Made by a program: the position numbers and the translations under genes. From assembly GCF_000150955.2 (NCBI RefSeq), contig NC_011691.1, positions 62,001-126,000 of the forward strand: 64,000 nucleotides of DNA, in the 5' to 3' direction. The notes under the pieces are model-generated. The model was given only the letters and a program-made list of their open reading frames with translations. It was not told where the DNA came from and did not search any database. The DNA comes from Phaeodactylum tricornutum CCAP 1055/1 (taxonomy: Eukaryota; Bacillariophyta; Bacillariophyceae; Surirellales; Neidiaceae). Shown here in pieces: positions 31,848 to 42,012 of this stretch; positions within the stretch are counted from its first letter, which is position 1, and every line of letters begins with the position of its first letter.

Positions 31848-32580
31848 TTAGTAACCCACCGTAACGGCGGTACAAACAATCACCATGTCTTCATTTTTGT
31901 CGCCCATACTCGCAATGGCCTTGCCATTGGTTGCCACCATTCCACCGTCTTGGATTTGGAACCGTACTTGTCCGTACGGAAAACAAGCTCGGATCACATT
32001 CAAATCCAAGCCGTCCTGATAAGTAAGCGGTACAGCCAGAAGTACGTCCAGTTTCATGTTGTCCCGTCCACCCGGGACAATATCGGAAATAGATGGAATC
32101 TGATTAAATTCAATGGCGTTCCGACAAGCACGTACTGCCACACGAGAGAAGCGCGCGGTAAGACAGACTTCTCTCAATACCAGTTCCGACTAGTCTCATT
32201 GATCTGCGCGCTTGACCGGTAACTTTCTGTCTGTCTTACCTGCCGCTTTGGTTGAATTCTGACCGTGCGCATCCGCCCCGAAACCTAGTGAAAAGCACAC
32301 ATCTCGATCCGTAAGACTGGATGGTATACAGCAAAGAAAAGGGATGCTACGGGCCTGTTTTTACACCAAAACATGCATACATACCGCATTCCACAAAGAG
32401 TATTTTTGTTACGTGAGGATCCTCCGTCGCTGGATTCGTTGACTCCCACATTACCGCAGTTCTCGATCTCTGGAAAGCCAAGGAAGAGGCCAGTGGAGTG
32501 ACGAAGGCCACGGTGTACGAGGCCATCCCTGCGATCCACATAAGCAACATTAGATGGCGTAATATACTCCAGGTTGACAT
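31848..32580 (-). CDS. Plastid-targeted Lin0512-family protein (three exons)
   Basis: Reading the minus strand, exon 1 is 32580-32385, exon 2 only 45 nt (32284-32240) and exon 3 is 32134-31848. The introns are 100 and 105 bp, GT-AG, and all phases match, giving 175 aa. The junctions restore a continuous conserved block KILFVECG-FGADAHGQNSTKAA then VRACRNAIEFNQIPSI, characteristic of the Lin0512 family, a small protein of unknown function found in bacteria and algae. The domain continues with MKLDVLLAVP and FPYGQV and ends CTAVTVGY. The N-terminus is a hydrophobic signal peptide ending SYTVA-FVTP, a good match to the AxAFxP plastid-import motif of diatoms, so it is probably plastidic. The start could also be ATG 32604, eight codons earlier. 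Confidence 0.82.
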
Positions 32581-32994
32581 CTCTTTGTCGTAAGTGTTTA
32601 CCAAAAGTGGCTCGGACGTTTCTCTTCCTTTCAGAAGGACGACCTACTGTGCATTTTTTCCCCGGGTCGGTGAGGGGCATCAATGTTGGCCTCGTCCGTG
32701 AACTTCCGGATCGTTCACAGTAAGTGTAAATTGACCGACTGTGTGATTGCAAAGCGACAATGATGCCTTCGTTTATGGGCAACGTTATATTTTGAATTTA
32801 AAGATTTAAATACATTTTTTCCGTAGATCCGTAACGGAAATCTTTATATGAGTCCCTCCTCCGCAGACACTCCTTTTACATTAATCCTTCTCTGTCAAGT
32901 CGACTTTCCAATCTTTGAAAATCTTGGGCGTATAGAATAGCGCAACCGCATTGCACAACAAATTTTACCATCAAACAGCAAAAGGCCTCCTGAA
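32581..32994. other. Intergenic, 0.41 kb
   Basis: Short gap between two minus-strand genes. It holds the Lin0512 gene's promoter and the 3' UTR of the peroxisomal enzyme. No gene seen. Confidence 0.5.
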
Positions 32995-35329
32995 CTAAAG
33001 CTTGGAGAGCATTGCTGATCCAGTCGATGCCGTGTGATAGTTCTTCTGATAGTACTCTTCCACGGTTACTTTCCGTGCGACGCATTCAACGAGTAGCGCC
33101 GACGGGACGTAATGTTCCGTAGTGGGAAATTGCTTCGACAGTTCACGAAGGGTTCGCAGCAGACGAGGCAAGCCAATCTCGTGATCGGCCGCATACATGG
33201 GACCACCCCTCCACACGGGCCAGCCGTAACCGTACACGTACACCACATCAATATCACTGGGTTGGCGAACAATGCTTTCCTCGAGACACTTGAAGCCCTC
33301 GTTGATCAGTGGGTACAACACCCGCTCTATTATTTCTGCAGCGACCAAAGCTGGCGATGGCTTGGGGGCCAGGTACCGTCGAATCAAGGCATCCATTTCG
33401 GACGACGGCAACGGCTTACGACCTTTGCCAATATTCGAATCGTAGTCGTACCATCCCTTTCCTACCTTTTGTCCCAGTCGACCGTAATCAGATATCATCA
33501 CGTCGGGCAGTTCCGTATACCGCGCGGGGCGGTTGGGCGGAAGGGGATCGTCCCTGGCTCTGCGGGCCCACTGACGTTCTACGCGAATGTTGTAGCCGAC
33601 GTCATTTCCGGCTAAGTCGGCCATTTCGAAAGGTCCCAAGGCCATTCCGTACACTCCCCGAATCGCGTAATCTTGTGCGGCTACAGTGGTCTGTGTCTCC
33701 GTCAAGAGGAGTACGGTTTCGGCCGAGTAGGGTTTAAGCATGCGATTGCCGCAGAAACCATCGCAGTTGCCCACCACAACCCCGATTTTGCCAATTTGCT
33801 TCGTCAAGGCTTGTAGCAGCGCCGTGGTGTCGTCGGACGTGGCCGATCCACGGACTATTTCGACGAGTTTCATGCGATGGGCGGGGGAGAAAAAGTGCCA
33901 ACCGGCGAACAATCCGCGCCGGCGGCTGGAAACGGCCGACGCCATGGCGTCAATATCTAGCGTGCTGGTATTGCTCAAGAGCAGAGCGGTCGGGGGAGTG
34001 ACTTTGTCGAGCGTGGCAAAAATGCTCTGTTTGACGATAAGTTTTTCCACGACGGCCTCGACCACGAGTAGACACTGCGACAATTCTTGTAAATTGGACG
34101 TTGCCCGTAACTTTGCCTCGAGTGCGGTTAATTGAGTCGGTTTGAGTTGACGACGTTGAACCATAGAGGCGAGGGTGCGTTTTAGAAATTCCATTCCTTT
34201 GGCCAAAGCTGGCGCGTGGACGTCGACCAATGTCACGTGAAAGCCGGCTTGGAGCAGGACGAGGGCAATACCACTGCCCATGGTACCGGCTCCGACCACG
34301 GCGACGGGCACGGCCGACTGTGCGTCGTCCTTGGACCAGAGCCCGTGCGGAGGTCCGGCCGTCGGGACAGCGTTCGACACCGGACTCCACACTTTTTGTG
34401 CTCGCCTGGTGGCAAAAAAGACGTGCCGTCGGGCACGTCCTTGCGGACTCCGCTAGAGTTTCGAGAAAGTGTGTGGTTTCCACTCGCATTCCGTGCTGGA
34501 TGGGGGTACCGGAGGCTCGGAGAGCTTGAATGGCGGCCCGCATGCCGTGCGAGCCGAGCGGGGGGAGACTCAATTCCGCCACGTGTAGGAGTGCGTGCGC
34601 TTCCGCGGGTGATTCCGGACGCTGCAAGTCTCCCGTCCGCCGAATGGTGGGTAAGACTTCTCCGTACGCCGCCCACTGCCGTGCGGTCGTTCGCAAGGAG
34701 TCCGCGGTCGCTTCCGGAGCAATCGCGTCCAACAATCCCATGCGCAAGGCACTAGCAGCCGACACGGTGGATCCTTGTAGAATCATAGGCAAGGCTTGCC
34801 GAAGTCCGACGAGTTTGGGCAATCGTTGGGTTCCTCCGGCCCCGGGTATGACCCCGACGTGTACTTCGGGTAGTCCGAGACGAGCCCGGGCCGTGGCGAC
34901 CCGTGCGTGACAGGCGAGCGCCAGTTCACAACCGCCACCCAAACAGACTCCGTCAATCGCTGCCACGATGGGTTTGCGACAGGCTTCTATCGCCGTGACG
35001 ACGTCAATCAAGGAAGGGGCAGCGTGGGGATGGTGGTGCCCGACGTCACTGGGTGTTGGAACTGTTGTTGCTGCTGCTGGTATCAACGAGGCGAATTCGG
35101 TCAAATCGGCACCGGCCGAGAAGTTTGGACCTCCACCCGTAAGGATGAGAGACGTCACGGCGGGATTGTCTTCCGCCGCACGGAGTTGCTGGAGTAGATA
35201 GAGACGGAGTTTCGCGTTGAGTGGATGCAACGGCGACGCTCCGGCGGCAGCGTCCGCTAGACAAATTACTGCCGTGGTATCCGTGGGGAGACCCTGCGAC
35301 GAGGATGAAACGACCTGCGAACGGGTCAT
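32995..35329 (-). CDS. Peroxisomal multifunctional enzyme: enoyl-CoA hydratase / 3-hydroxyacyl-CoA dehydrogenase (frame change inside)
   Basis: From ATG 35329 the first frame encodes an enoyl-CoA hydratase/isomerase domain (about residues 15-255): GGGPNFSAGADL, GGGCELALACHA and PEVHVGVIPGAGGTQRLP, with both catalytic Glu present. From about 34,450 to the stop at 32995 a second frame encodes 3-hydroxyacyl-CoA dehydrogenase: VAVVGAGTMGSG (NAD loop), WHFFSPAHRM (catalytic His), then two C-terminal dehydrogenase domains, ending in SKL, a perfect peroxisomal PTS1. The family linker is split between frames: GMRVETTHFLETLAES in the first, RRHVFFATRRAQKVW in the second. The two meet within about 20 bp with one surplus base, so the sequence has a one-base frameshift (assembly error, allele or mutation) or an unlikely intron. 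Role: steps 2 and 3 of peroxisomal beta-oxidation. Confidence 0.85.
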
Positions 35330-36093
35330 GCTACATACAATTGATGAGGTACCAAAAAGTCAACGTTGACTCTGAGTCTAGTGTGGGAAATGCCTTCACC
35401 TATCTTTGTCTCTTGGCGCAGCGAGAGAAAGATACCGGTAGGAGGTAGGTCGAACACGTGAGCTAGAGAGGTCCCTATTTATTTCCGACCGGTGTACTTA
35501 CAGATAGTACGAGTGTGACTGTGATTGACTATGAGAAAGAGTCCGAACGACAGATTTCTATTGTACAGTACGGCGCGAAACGGTACCGATCCGGCGTGCC
35601 GACTGGATTAGGAAGAATAGGTAGGTAGGTATACGGACTGTGACTGTAGAATGCAAGCATCTATTCCCAGATCGTGAGTGCTACACAACGTTTCTACCGT
35701 ATTCGCCAACCGACCGAACTGGGTACCTTATTCGACAAAGGAATCGATCGTATCGGGGAGGAAATCTATACGCCCGGGAGACGTTGGAGGCTAACGGTGT
35801 GAAACATTGATTCACCTATCGATTGACAGTGACTAATTGATTGACAGTGATTGAAGGAACTGCTGGCAACACACCGGGATTCCTTTGATACTCCCCAGAA
35901 AACCAAAACCAGCGCCAGCATAGATACGCGAGTACGAGTGCTATCCCCAGGCCCGTGGAGAAGAACTTCCAGAGATTCTTGAGCCGAACAAAGCCCGCCG
36001 TCGACACACACCTACGACGAACGATCGGACCTCGTCCAAGCACACGCCTTTCACGACGACCAAGCCAAACATTGTATCGTTGCGGGTACAGGC
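35330..36093. other. Divergent promoter region, 0.76 kb
   Basis: Between the leftward peroxisomal enzyme and a rightward membrane protein. It contains TGACTGTGA at 35516-35524, a near copy at 35640, and a direct repeat of GATTGACAGTGA at 35821-35832 and 35839-35850. No coding region. Confidence 0.55.
35821..35850. repeat. 12-bp direct repeat in a divergent promoter
   Basis: GATTGACAGTGA occurs twice with a 6-bp spacer (35821-35832, 35839-35850). The spacing of 18 bp start to start would suit a transcription-factor pair, but only sequence identity is observed. Confidence 0.6.
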
Positions 36094-37137
36094 ATGGCAC
36101 CGAAGCAATCCTCCTCGTCCAAAGCCGCCGCGATGCCGTCCGCTCCACTGATCTCTACCGATCCAGTTCTGACGGCCGCGCCGCCGCCGTGGCATTCCGT
36201 CGCACTGGTCGGTGTTCTGTCCGCCTTTTTCGTACAAACCATACCGTCACTGGACGAACTGGATCGAGTCGCCACCGTACAGCGCTTTACCCGCATTCTC
36301 TTTCCCACACTCGTACCCTCACTCATGGGCTTGTGTTACATTCGAACCGCGGTCGCCTTGCTCATTTGGGGAACCTCCTTTTATCTCGTCTGTTTCAGTC
36401 CAGGCTGGGAGCAGAGTACCGGCTACCAAAAGGGCAGTCGCTTGCGTATCGTACCCAATCGCGTTTCGGGAATTAAAACCATGTTTCCCTTTACTTCCTG
36501 GAGTTGGAATTTGCTCGGACTCTCCTTTACCCTCAACGCCTACATTGCCTATTCTGCGGCACTCGCCACCCACAACAACCCCGACGGCACCTCCCTCGAA
36601 CAATCGGTGCATCCCTGGATCCTCCGACTCGCCTTGCTCTGTTGGGAATGCGCGGCACCCTTCACACTCCTCGTCGCCGCCGTCATTCGCTACGTCATTT
36701 GGCCCTCCGTACTCCGAGCCAAAGACGGCGACACTGCCAACCTCAAACACGTTCGTAACGTTCTCATGCACAACGTCAACGTCGTCTTGGCCGTCTCGGA
36801 AACCTTTGGTCTCTCCGGATTGTCCACCGTCCCCTCCCACGTGGGCGTCGCACCCTTGATCGGCTTGATCTACGTCGTCTTCTCCTGGAGCATGACCACT
36901 TCCTGGAACGAACCCGCCCACGGTCCACAATTTATATACTTTTTCTTGGACACCACCATGCCCGGATACGCACCCTCGGTGGCCCTCCTCGCCCTCCTCG
37001 CCGTGCTCATTCTCTTTTACGCCGTTTTTGGAGTCTCGGAGCCCCTACTCCGGGCACTCGACGGGACCAGCTACGGACTGGCCCACGCCGCCGTGGCCAC
37101 CCTCCTGTGCGCCAGCGTCTGCCGGTTCCGCGATTGA
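36094..37137 (+). CDS. Polytopic membrane protein, FAR-17a/AIG1/rolling-like
   Basis: 347 aa, single exon, ATG 36094. After a 30-residue Ser/Ala/Pro-rich head there are about six to seven hydrophobic segments. Blocks FPFTSWSWNLLGLSFTLNAY and HNVNVVLAVSETFGLS, followed by PLIGLIYVVFSW, resemble the arrangement of the FAR-17a/AIG1 and rolling-stone families: an F-T-x-W-x-W start of a helix, and a His-Asn/Asp in a later helix. Members include ADTRP/AIG1, hydrolases of fatty-acid hydroxy-fatty-acid esters that use Thr and His inside the membrane. Assignment is tentative, because I recognise spacing rather than an exact signature. No signal peptide is seen. Confidence 0.6.
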   Translation: MAPKQSSSSKAAAMPSAPLISTDPVLTAAPPPWHSVALVGVLSAFFVQTIPSLDELDRVATVQRFTRILFPTLVPSLMGLCYIRTAVALLIWGTSFYLVCFSPGWEQSTGYQKGSRLRIVPNRVSGIKTMFPFTSWSWNLLGLSFTLNAYIAYSAALATHNNPDGTSLEQSVHPWILRLALLCWECAAPFTLLVAAVIRYVIWPSVLRAKDGDTANLKHVRNVLMHNVNVVLAVSETFGLSGLSTVPSHVGVAPLIGLIYVVFSWSMTTSWNEPAHGPQFIYFFLDTTMPGYAPSVALLALLAVLILFYAVFGVSEPLLRALDGTSYGLAHAAVATLLCASVCRFRD

Positions 37138-37370
37138 CCCGAGGCGTTCCGCGCATGGACGAATTTCGGAGACTTCCGCAACCCACACCAGTACGATTCG
37201 AGACACTGGAACAGGGCCGTCGCTACAAGGAATACGTAATTGTCAGTCCTGTAAAGTTTCCAAAGAGCTATGTTTGAATTTTTATATTTGACTGTACAGC
37301 ATTCCAATAGCATGCTGCTTCTTGTCTCAAACTGTACACAGAGAGTGTCGGGAGGAATACTGTTTGCTTC

Positions 37371-38427
37371 TCATGCCAGCACACAATCAGAAGGTAAAAA
37401 AGCGCCGATCTGGTCACCATTGATACCATTGCGTAGCATCATAGTCACTTCCGTCCGTAACTCCGACTCGGACGGCTCATCCATTGCCGGTGCCGAGACT
37501 GTTGCCGTGGAGCGCACCAATAGACACTCGAAATCAGGGTCCACAGTGGGAGGATCACAGTCTGCAGCAAGCGTGTGAGTGGTCGAACGCAATTTTCATT
37601 TTGGATTCGAGTCAGTTCCACGTACCAAAGGTCGTCAGCATGTCAATTACTACGTCTGCATTGTATCGACAGCTATCGGTTCCAGTGTCCATACTCAGTT
37701 GCAGGTCACGAAATCCCTCCTCGTCCAGCATACGGCGAAAGTCAGAGTCGAGATTTAAGTCGGACTTTGGCGCGGACGCCGAAGGCAACTTTCGTTGCCG
37801 CTTCGGCACGACTTGCTCACAGCCAAAGCTATCCCTTAAAAAGTTCTCAGAGCCGTTTTCCAAGCACACGATCACTTTCTCGTCGGAAATCAATACACTG
37901 TTGTATCGAATTGTGTATTCGAACGACACGGAAACTTCGGTGCGAATTTCGGACATGGCACCAACGCAAAGGAGCTGCTGCAGTTGCTCTGACTTTTGAC
38001 CCGACTTTAATGAAACGAACGGATGATCGACGGCACATTCGGTATCAGCGGGACAGGCAGTTGCGTCGAAAACAGCTTTGAAACTTGGGCTCAAACTCGT
38101 AAAATTTCTCACGTCTACGTCGCCTCCAGACAGATCAAACAGAAACTTGACATATTCACGGTGCGACAGTTTGTCGTTTACAGCAACTTGCCTCAGAGTT
38201 TCAAGACAAAGCTGAATTTCGTTTTGACTATCGTTTTCTCCCGAAGTATTCTCTTTGCTTTGCAAATCTTGCTCTTCCAGTAGCCGGAGTGCCGCGTCGG
38301 TATTTTTTCTCGAAAGGCGGCGCATCCCTGTACTTTTTTGTTTCCGCAGACGGCGTACTCGGCTATCTTGCTCCCCCACAGCAAAGCAAAGTAAGCTGAA
38401 GCAGTAATAGAGGCGAAAACCTATCAT
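37371..38427 (-). CDS. Secreted protein of unknown function (two exons)
   Basis: Minus strand: exon 1 is 38427-37626 and exon 2 is 37561-37371, with a 64-bp intron (GTACGT...CTGCAG) between them. The phases match, giving 330 aa, and the join reads MLTTF-DCDPPTVDPDF. Without splicing the first frame ends almost at once after the donor. The N-terminus is a signal peptide (IGFRLYYCFSLLCFAVG). The mature part is polar with paired Cys (TACPADTECAVDH, IVCLEN, FGCEQ, DSCRYN, DFECLL), consistent with disulfides in a secreted protein. I recognise no domain. It is convergent with the membrane protein gene upstream. Confidence 0.7.
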
Positions 38428-39594
38428 ACTATGGGCTAACAGAATTGTTTGATGCCGTTGTGCTTCAGGCTACAGAAACCGCTTTTGATTTCGCGGGTGC
38501 TGTCGCTTCCTTTTACTTTGTGGCAGGGAACAAGCGAAACATGTATCGTGCAAGATCCGAGTCGGCGTTTAAGTATTGCATATAATACTAATAGAGAGAA
38601 ACCCAACGTTTGCTGAACGGATATTTGTTCCTAGATAGTTTGATTATAACGGCCTAAGCAAAACGATTGCGATAAAACAAGCTACATCTTGAAATATCTT
38701 GATAGACAATGGGCAATTCGCCTTAAAATTCCAGCATATGTACTCATTTACGGGATTTCGTATTGAGAAAATTTTCTTTTATGTGTTTCGACATCTCACG
38801 AGAACCCAAAATTTCTTGCCCTGGGGCCCGCATTTGGTATAAAAGCTAAGTAAATGCGTCACTTACATTACGTCGCGTATATTCGTTAACCATTCTATTA
38901 ACCGTTTTGAAAGAGATATATGGCCAATTTTCGGCCATTCAACTCGCGAGACAAGCACTAGCTAAGCTGAAAGAGAGATTGATAGTTATTGGCCCAGGAT
39001 TGTATGGAAGTCTATCACGGCTGCCGATAAATCTCAAGGAGATTTGGCTTGCTAGCTAGACTTTATAAGAGAGCCTCTATTCATGCGGAGTTGACGTCGA
39101 CAGTAGTGAAGGACACGTATTTTTGGTGCTACGGTATTGGCATGAGAAAAGAGACTTTGGAGTCTTACTGTTAGCTTCCTAGAGTGTAACCAATTCTAAG
39201 TGATTCCATTCTATACCTAAAAACCCGCGTTACCTTGCCATTGAAATTCCCTGTACGGGGTTTTCGCGCATTCAGAGCTGTTGAGACTCGGAACGAATGT
39301 TCACACCAATACCAGGCGCGTTCGTATATCCTACCGCAATTCTTTTGGCCTCTTCCATCCAGAGATAACGAAAACAAAGGAAAAAATCCGAAAAGCAACT
39401 TGATTTTTTTCGTTTGTGCAGTAGCTGAAATCCTCATTTGTCGGGTCAACTCGTTCCTTCAAGACCCATGCGATAGGTTGCTCATTCGAATCCCTGCATC
39501 CAGCTTGTAAGTGAAGCAGGTGACTCTCTTTGTATAGTGACGGGGAATTCAAGATGTACTTACATTTATCATAATGGATTCAACAAGACAATAG
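38428..39594. other. Intergenic, 1.17 kb
   Basis: No gene supported. A TATA-like GGTATAAAAG lies near 38,838, but no start of a coding region follows it. Short ORFs on both strands near 39,170-39,550 lack motifs. Confidence 0.5.
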
Positions 39595-40251
39595 CTATAT
39601 ACTTTTTGTCAGGGCTGCCGTTTCCGCCGGACCAATAGGACGTCGAGGACGGCGGCTTGCTCGTCTGCTAGACGTAGAACGACTCATCAAGTGCCTCCCG
39701 GGGCCAACATTGACATCTTCTTCATCTTCAAAGTCAAAGTCCTCGGAGCCGTCGTCGCTCCAGCGGCAGCTTGCTCCCAAATCGCGTCGCAGATACTCTC
39801 TATTCGCCGGTTCTTCTTCAGTAGCGTCACAGAACGAATCCTCGTCGCTGTCCCAACTCGTCGCAGAGTCGTGATGCGAAGAAAGAAGATCGGTGGGAGT
39901 CTTACTGTGAAAGGAATCATGCCAATCCTTATCTAAGTCGATCTTGGGTCGATGCGTAGACGGCGATCCGGCTAGGAAAATTGTCGTCGTGGAAGTGCGG
40001 TTGTTGAGGCTAAGTCGTCGTCGCTCGCGCGGCCCCCTTTCCAAGTCTTTGTCATCTTGACCGATATCAAACAGATACTCTCGAAACGTCTCCGGAGCAG
40101 CCAGACAAGAGTTGTCCAGAGAACTACGCCGCCTAGCGGGTCGTTGACCATGGTGAGACTGAGAATGTAGACTGGCGTCCAAGTCCTTGTCCAGTGCACC
40201 ATTCGACCTTGACGCAGTAGAGGAGTTGGTGGCCCCCCTTGGACGATACAT
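39595..40251 (-). CDS. Hypothetical polar protein, Ser/Arg/Asp-rich
   Basis: 218 aa, ATG 40251. No domain recognised. The sequence is hydrophilic with alternating basic (RRRSSLD, RERRRLSL, SRRASRRPRRP) and acidic (DSDEDSFCDATEEE, DFDFEDEEDVN) stretches. Several RRxS sites could be phosphorylated by basophilic kinases: RRRSS, RRRLS, SRRAS. Codon use and the absence of stops support a real gene. A repeated LDKD...SLHS / DLDKDWHDSFHS pair hints at a short internal duplication. It is probably a disordered nuclear or cytosolic regulatory protein, but that is inference. Confidence 0.6.
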   Translation of the reverse strand: MYRPRGATNSSTASRSNGALDKDLDASLHSQSHHGQRPARRRSSLDNSCLAAPETFREYLFDIGQDDKDLERGPRERRRLSLNNRTSTTTIFLAGSPSTHRPKIDLDKDWHDSFHSKTPTDLLSSHHDSATSWDSDEDSFCDATEEEPANREYLRRDLGASCRWSDDGSEDFDFEDEEDVNVGPGRHLMSRSTSSRRASRRPRRPIGPAETAALTKSI

Positions 40252-40874
40252 AATGTTCGGAATCTCGACTTAGAAGGAATATAGCTCACCAGTTTGATCA
40301 GTGGCTATTCGTTCAACAAATTCGGATTGCTGGATAGTGCTCCATGGTTGCTTTTGGAGATGTGCGCCGAGCTTTCCAACCTTGCCTTCCATATCTGGGT
40401 CATTCCGATAGCATCGCTCTGTGTGGATCTACTCGCGTTTCCTCCAGAGTATCAGAGTTGCAATTATGCCTGTGACTGTGACCCTGACATTATTTTAGTT
40501 TACAACAGTAAAATCGATTGCTCGCTTTTACTTTATAGCCAAATAAATTGTAAATTCAAATTTTAGTTTTTGTTTCAAAGTGGAAAGGCATGGCAACCGG
40601 CAATTTAAGGCCAACGTAAATGGTCCGTTTGAGCAAACTATGGACAACCTTCGTCTCACAGTCAATACATTCATTCCATGCATAAAGTCAATTGACGATC
40701 ACGAGAATCATTGAAAAAGTTCTTGGGATCGGGTCGAATGAATTCTTGTGCCGGCAGCATGGTACGGCCATTTCCCCCTTTTGTATCATCGCGGATTAGG
40801 TGCCGTATACATTAAAGCGAGAACTTCTATGCACTTATAGATGATGCAATATTGCTTACGAAATGACGCGATCC
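40252..40874. other. Intergenic, 0.62 kb
   Basis: Contains two exact copies of the recurrent 9-mer, TGACTGTGA at 40473-40481 and TCACAGTCA at 40656-40664, in opposite orientations. A 90-codon plus ORF (40294-40566) is not convincing. Confidence 0.55.
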
Positions 40875-41618
40875 CTAAAAGGCCTTGATTTCCGAAACGG
40901 CAACGTCGATGTCGCCAAGCGTAAAGTTCGGATTCATTTCACCATCGTATTCAAACTTGGAATAGATCAGTTGCAACCCGACCACGTTGTCCTTTTTGAA
41001 CGTTGGCGAATTTGGAACCGTTCTGGCAAAGAGGGTTGGAACCAATTTATTGAAATTCACGCGAACGGCTTTACTGCCTCTGACATCCACACTGGCTGTC
41101 CAGACTATACCATTAAATTCTTTTGAGTCGCGAAGGCCGAATTTGAAACGCCTCTGTGTATCGTCCGATGTCAGCTTGATTTCAATGCCTTCGCAGGCAC
41201 TCATGTCGAATAGGAATGACGGGGTGGATCGAATTCCAATAAATCCCCCATTGTTCGCATCCGTCACAGTTCCTTTCCAGCGCCCGAAGGAGAAGGTGGA
41301 CGACGAAGCTCCTCCCATGACAACATCATCTAGTGGAGCCAGCGTGAAGTCATTTTCGCCATCACCCTTGGGATCCCAGAGCACTCTGCCGGGTTTTACC
41401 ATACGCGTCGGAGTGCGAGTAGGAAAAATGCTGACGAATTTGGAAGATTGCGTCACAAAACGCACAAAGTCCCAAGGCCTGCGCTCCTTCGTAGCTTGCA
41501 GCACAGTGCTATCGGCGGCAGTAGCATATCGCTTTGCTAGAAATCGTCCCCGAAAGGCGGAGGCGGATTTATATTGCAAGAACAGACAACAGCACGCAAG
41601 TAGACTTTTCCGAAACAT
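40875..41618 (-). CDS. CIA30-domain protein, plastid-targeted
   Basis: 247 aa, ATG 41618. N-terminus: a signal peptide (LLACCCLFLQYKSASA) followed by FRGRF. The cleavage context ASA-FRG matches the diatom plastid-import motif, and a basic transit-like stretch follows. The rest (about residues 75-245) is a CIA30 domain (NADH:ubiquinone oxidoreductase intermediate-associated protein 30): DDVVMGGASSSTF, WKGTVTDANNGGFIGIRS, GIEIKLTSDDTQRRFKF and the final YDGEMNPNFTLGDIDV. In animals NDUFAF1 helps assemble mitochondrial complex I, while in plants and cyanobacteria CIA30 domains occur in plastid proteins such as HCF173 that act in photosystem biogenesis. The predicted plastid location favours the latter kind of role. 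Confidence 0.85.
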   Translation of the reverse strand: MFRKSLLACCCLFLQYKSASAFRGRFLAKRYATAADSTVLQATKERRPWDFVRFVTQSSKFVSIFPTRTPTRMVKPGRVLWDPKGDGENDFTLAPLDDVVMGGASSSTFSFGRWKGTVTDANNGGFIGIRSTPSFLFDMSACEGIEIKLTSDDTQRRFKFGLRDSKEFNGIVWTASVDVRGSKAVRVNFNKLVPTLFARTVPNSPTFKKDNVVGLQLIYSKFEYDGEMNPNFTLGDIDVAVSEIKAF

Positions 41619-42012
41619 GATTTTTGTAAAAGCGTATCGTCAAAATGTGGCAGGTCGTAAGGAAAGCGCGGCGACCGCGACGACAGGAATGCGAACGAGG
41701 CCATTGCGATGTGCCAGGGGTGGGATTCAAGTAGGGTAAAACCATCTGTGACACGAGTCCGTCATGAACGCGTCCCGAAAGAGGTTCCGCGATCAAATTT
41801 GGTCGTGACCGCCGTGTGACGTCCGCAGCTGACATTCACATGACTGTGAATGCTTCCTATAATAATGCACGAGCTTCGGTAATGCAAAGAATGATCTCGC
41901 TCTAGTCTATTGAATGTGAGCTACGCATAATTAGTCGGAGGCATGCCCATCCTTGCAGTGCTGTTGGAAACTCCCAGTTTCAATTCTCTATGTGTGTTGT
42001 TTTGCGTACAGT
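41619..42012. other. Intergenic, 0.39 kb
   Basis: Upstream of the CIA30 gene; it holds TGACTGTGA at 41841-41849 and the 3' UTR of the PncC-NudC fusion. No gene. Confidence 0.5.

Noticed and set aside
34434-34503. 70-bp GT-AG intron that would mend the frame of the peroxisomal MFE
   Set aside because: It fits the phase but would remove GMRVETTHFLETLAES, a segment conserved in the enzyme family, so an indel is the better explanation.
39440-39520. tRNA-like B-box (TTCGAATCC)
   Set aside because: The five bases on each side of the loop do not pair, and no A-box or acceptor stem is found at the right distance.
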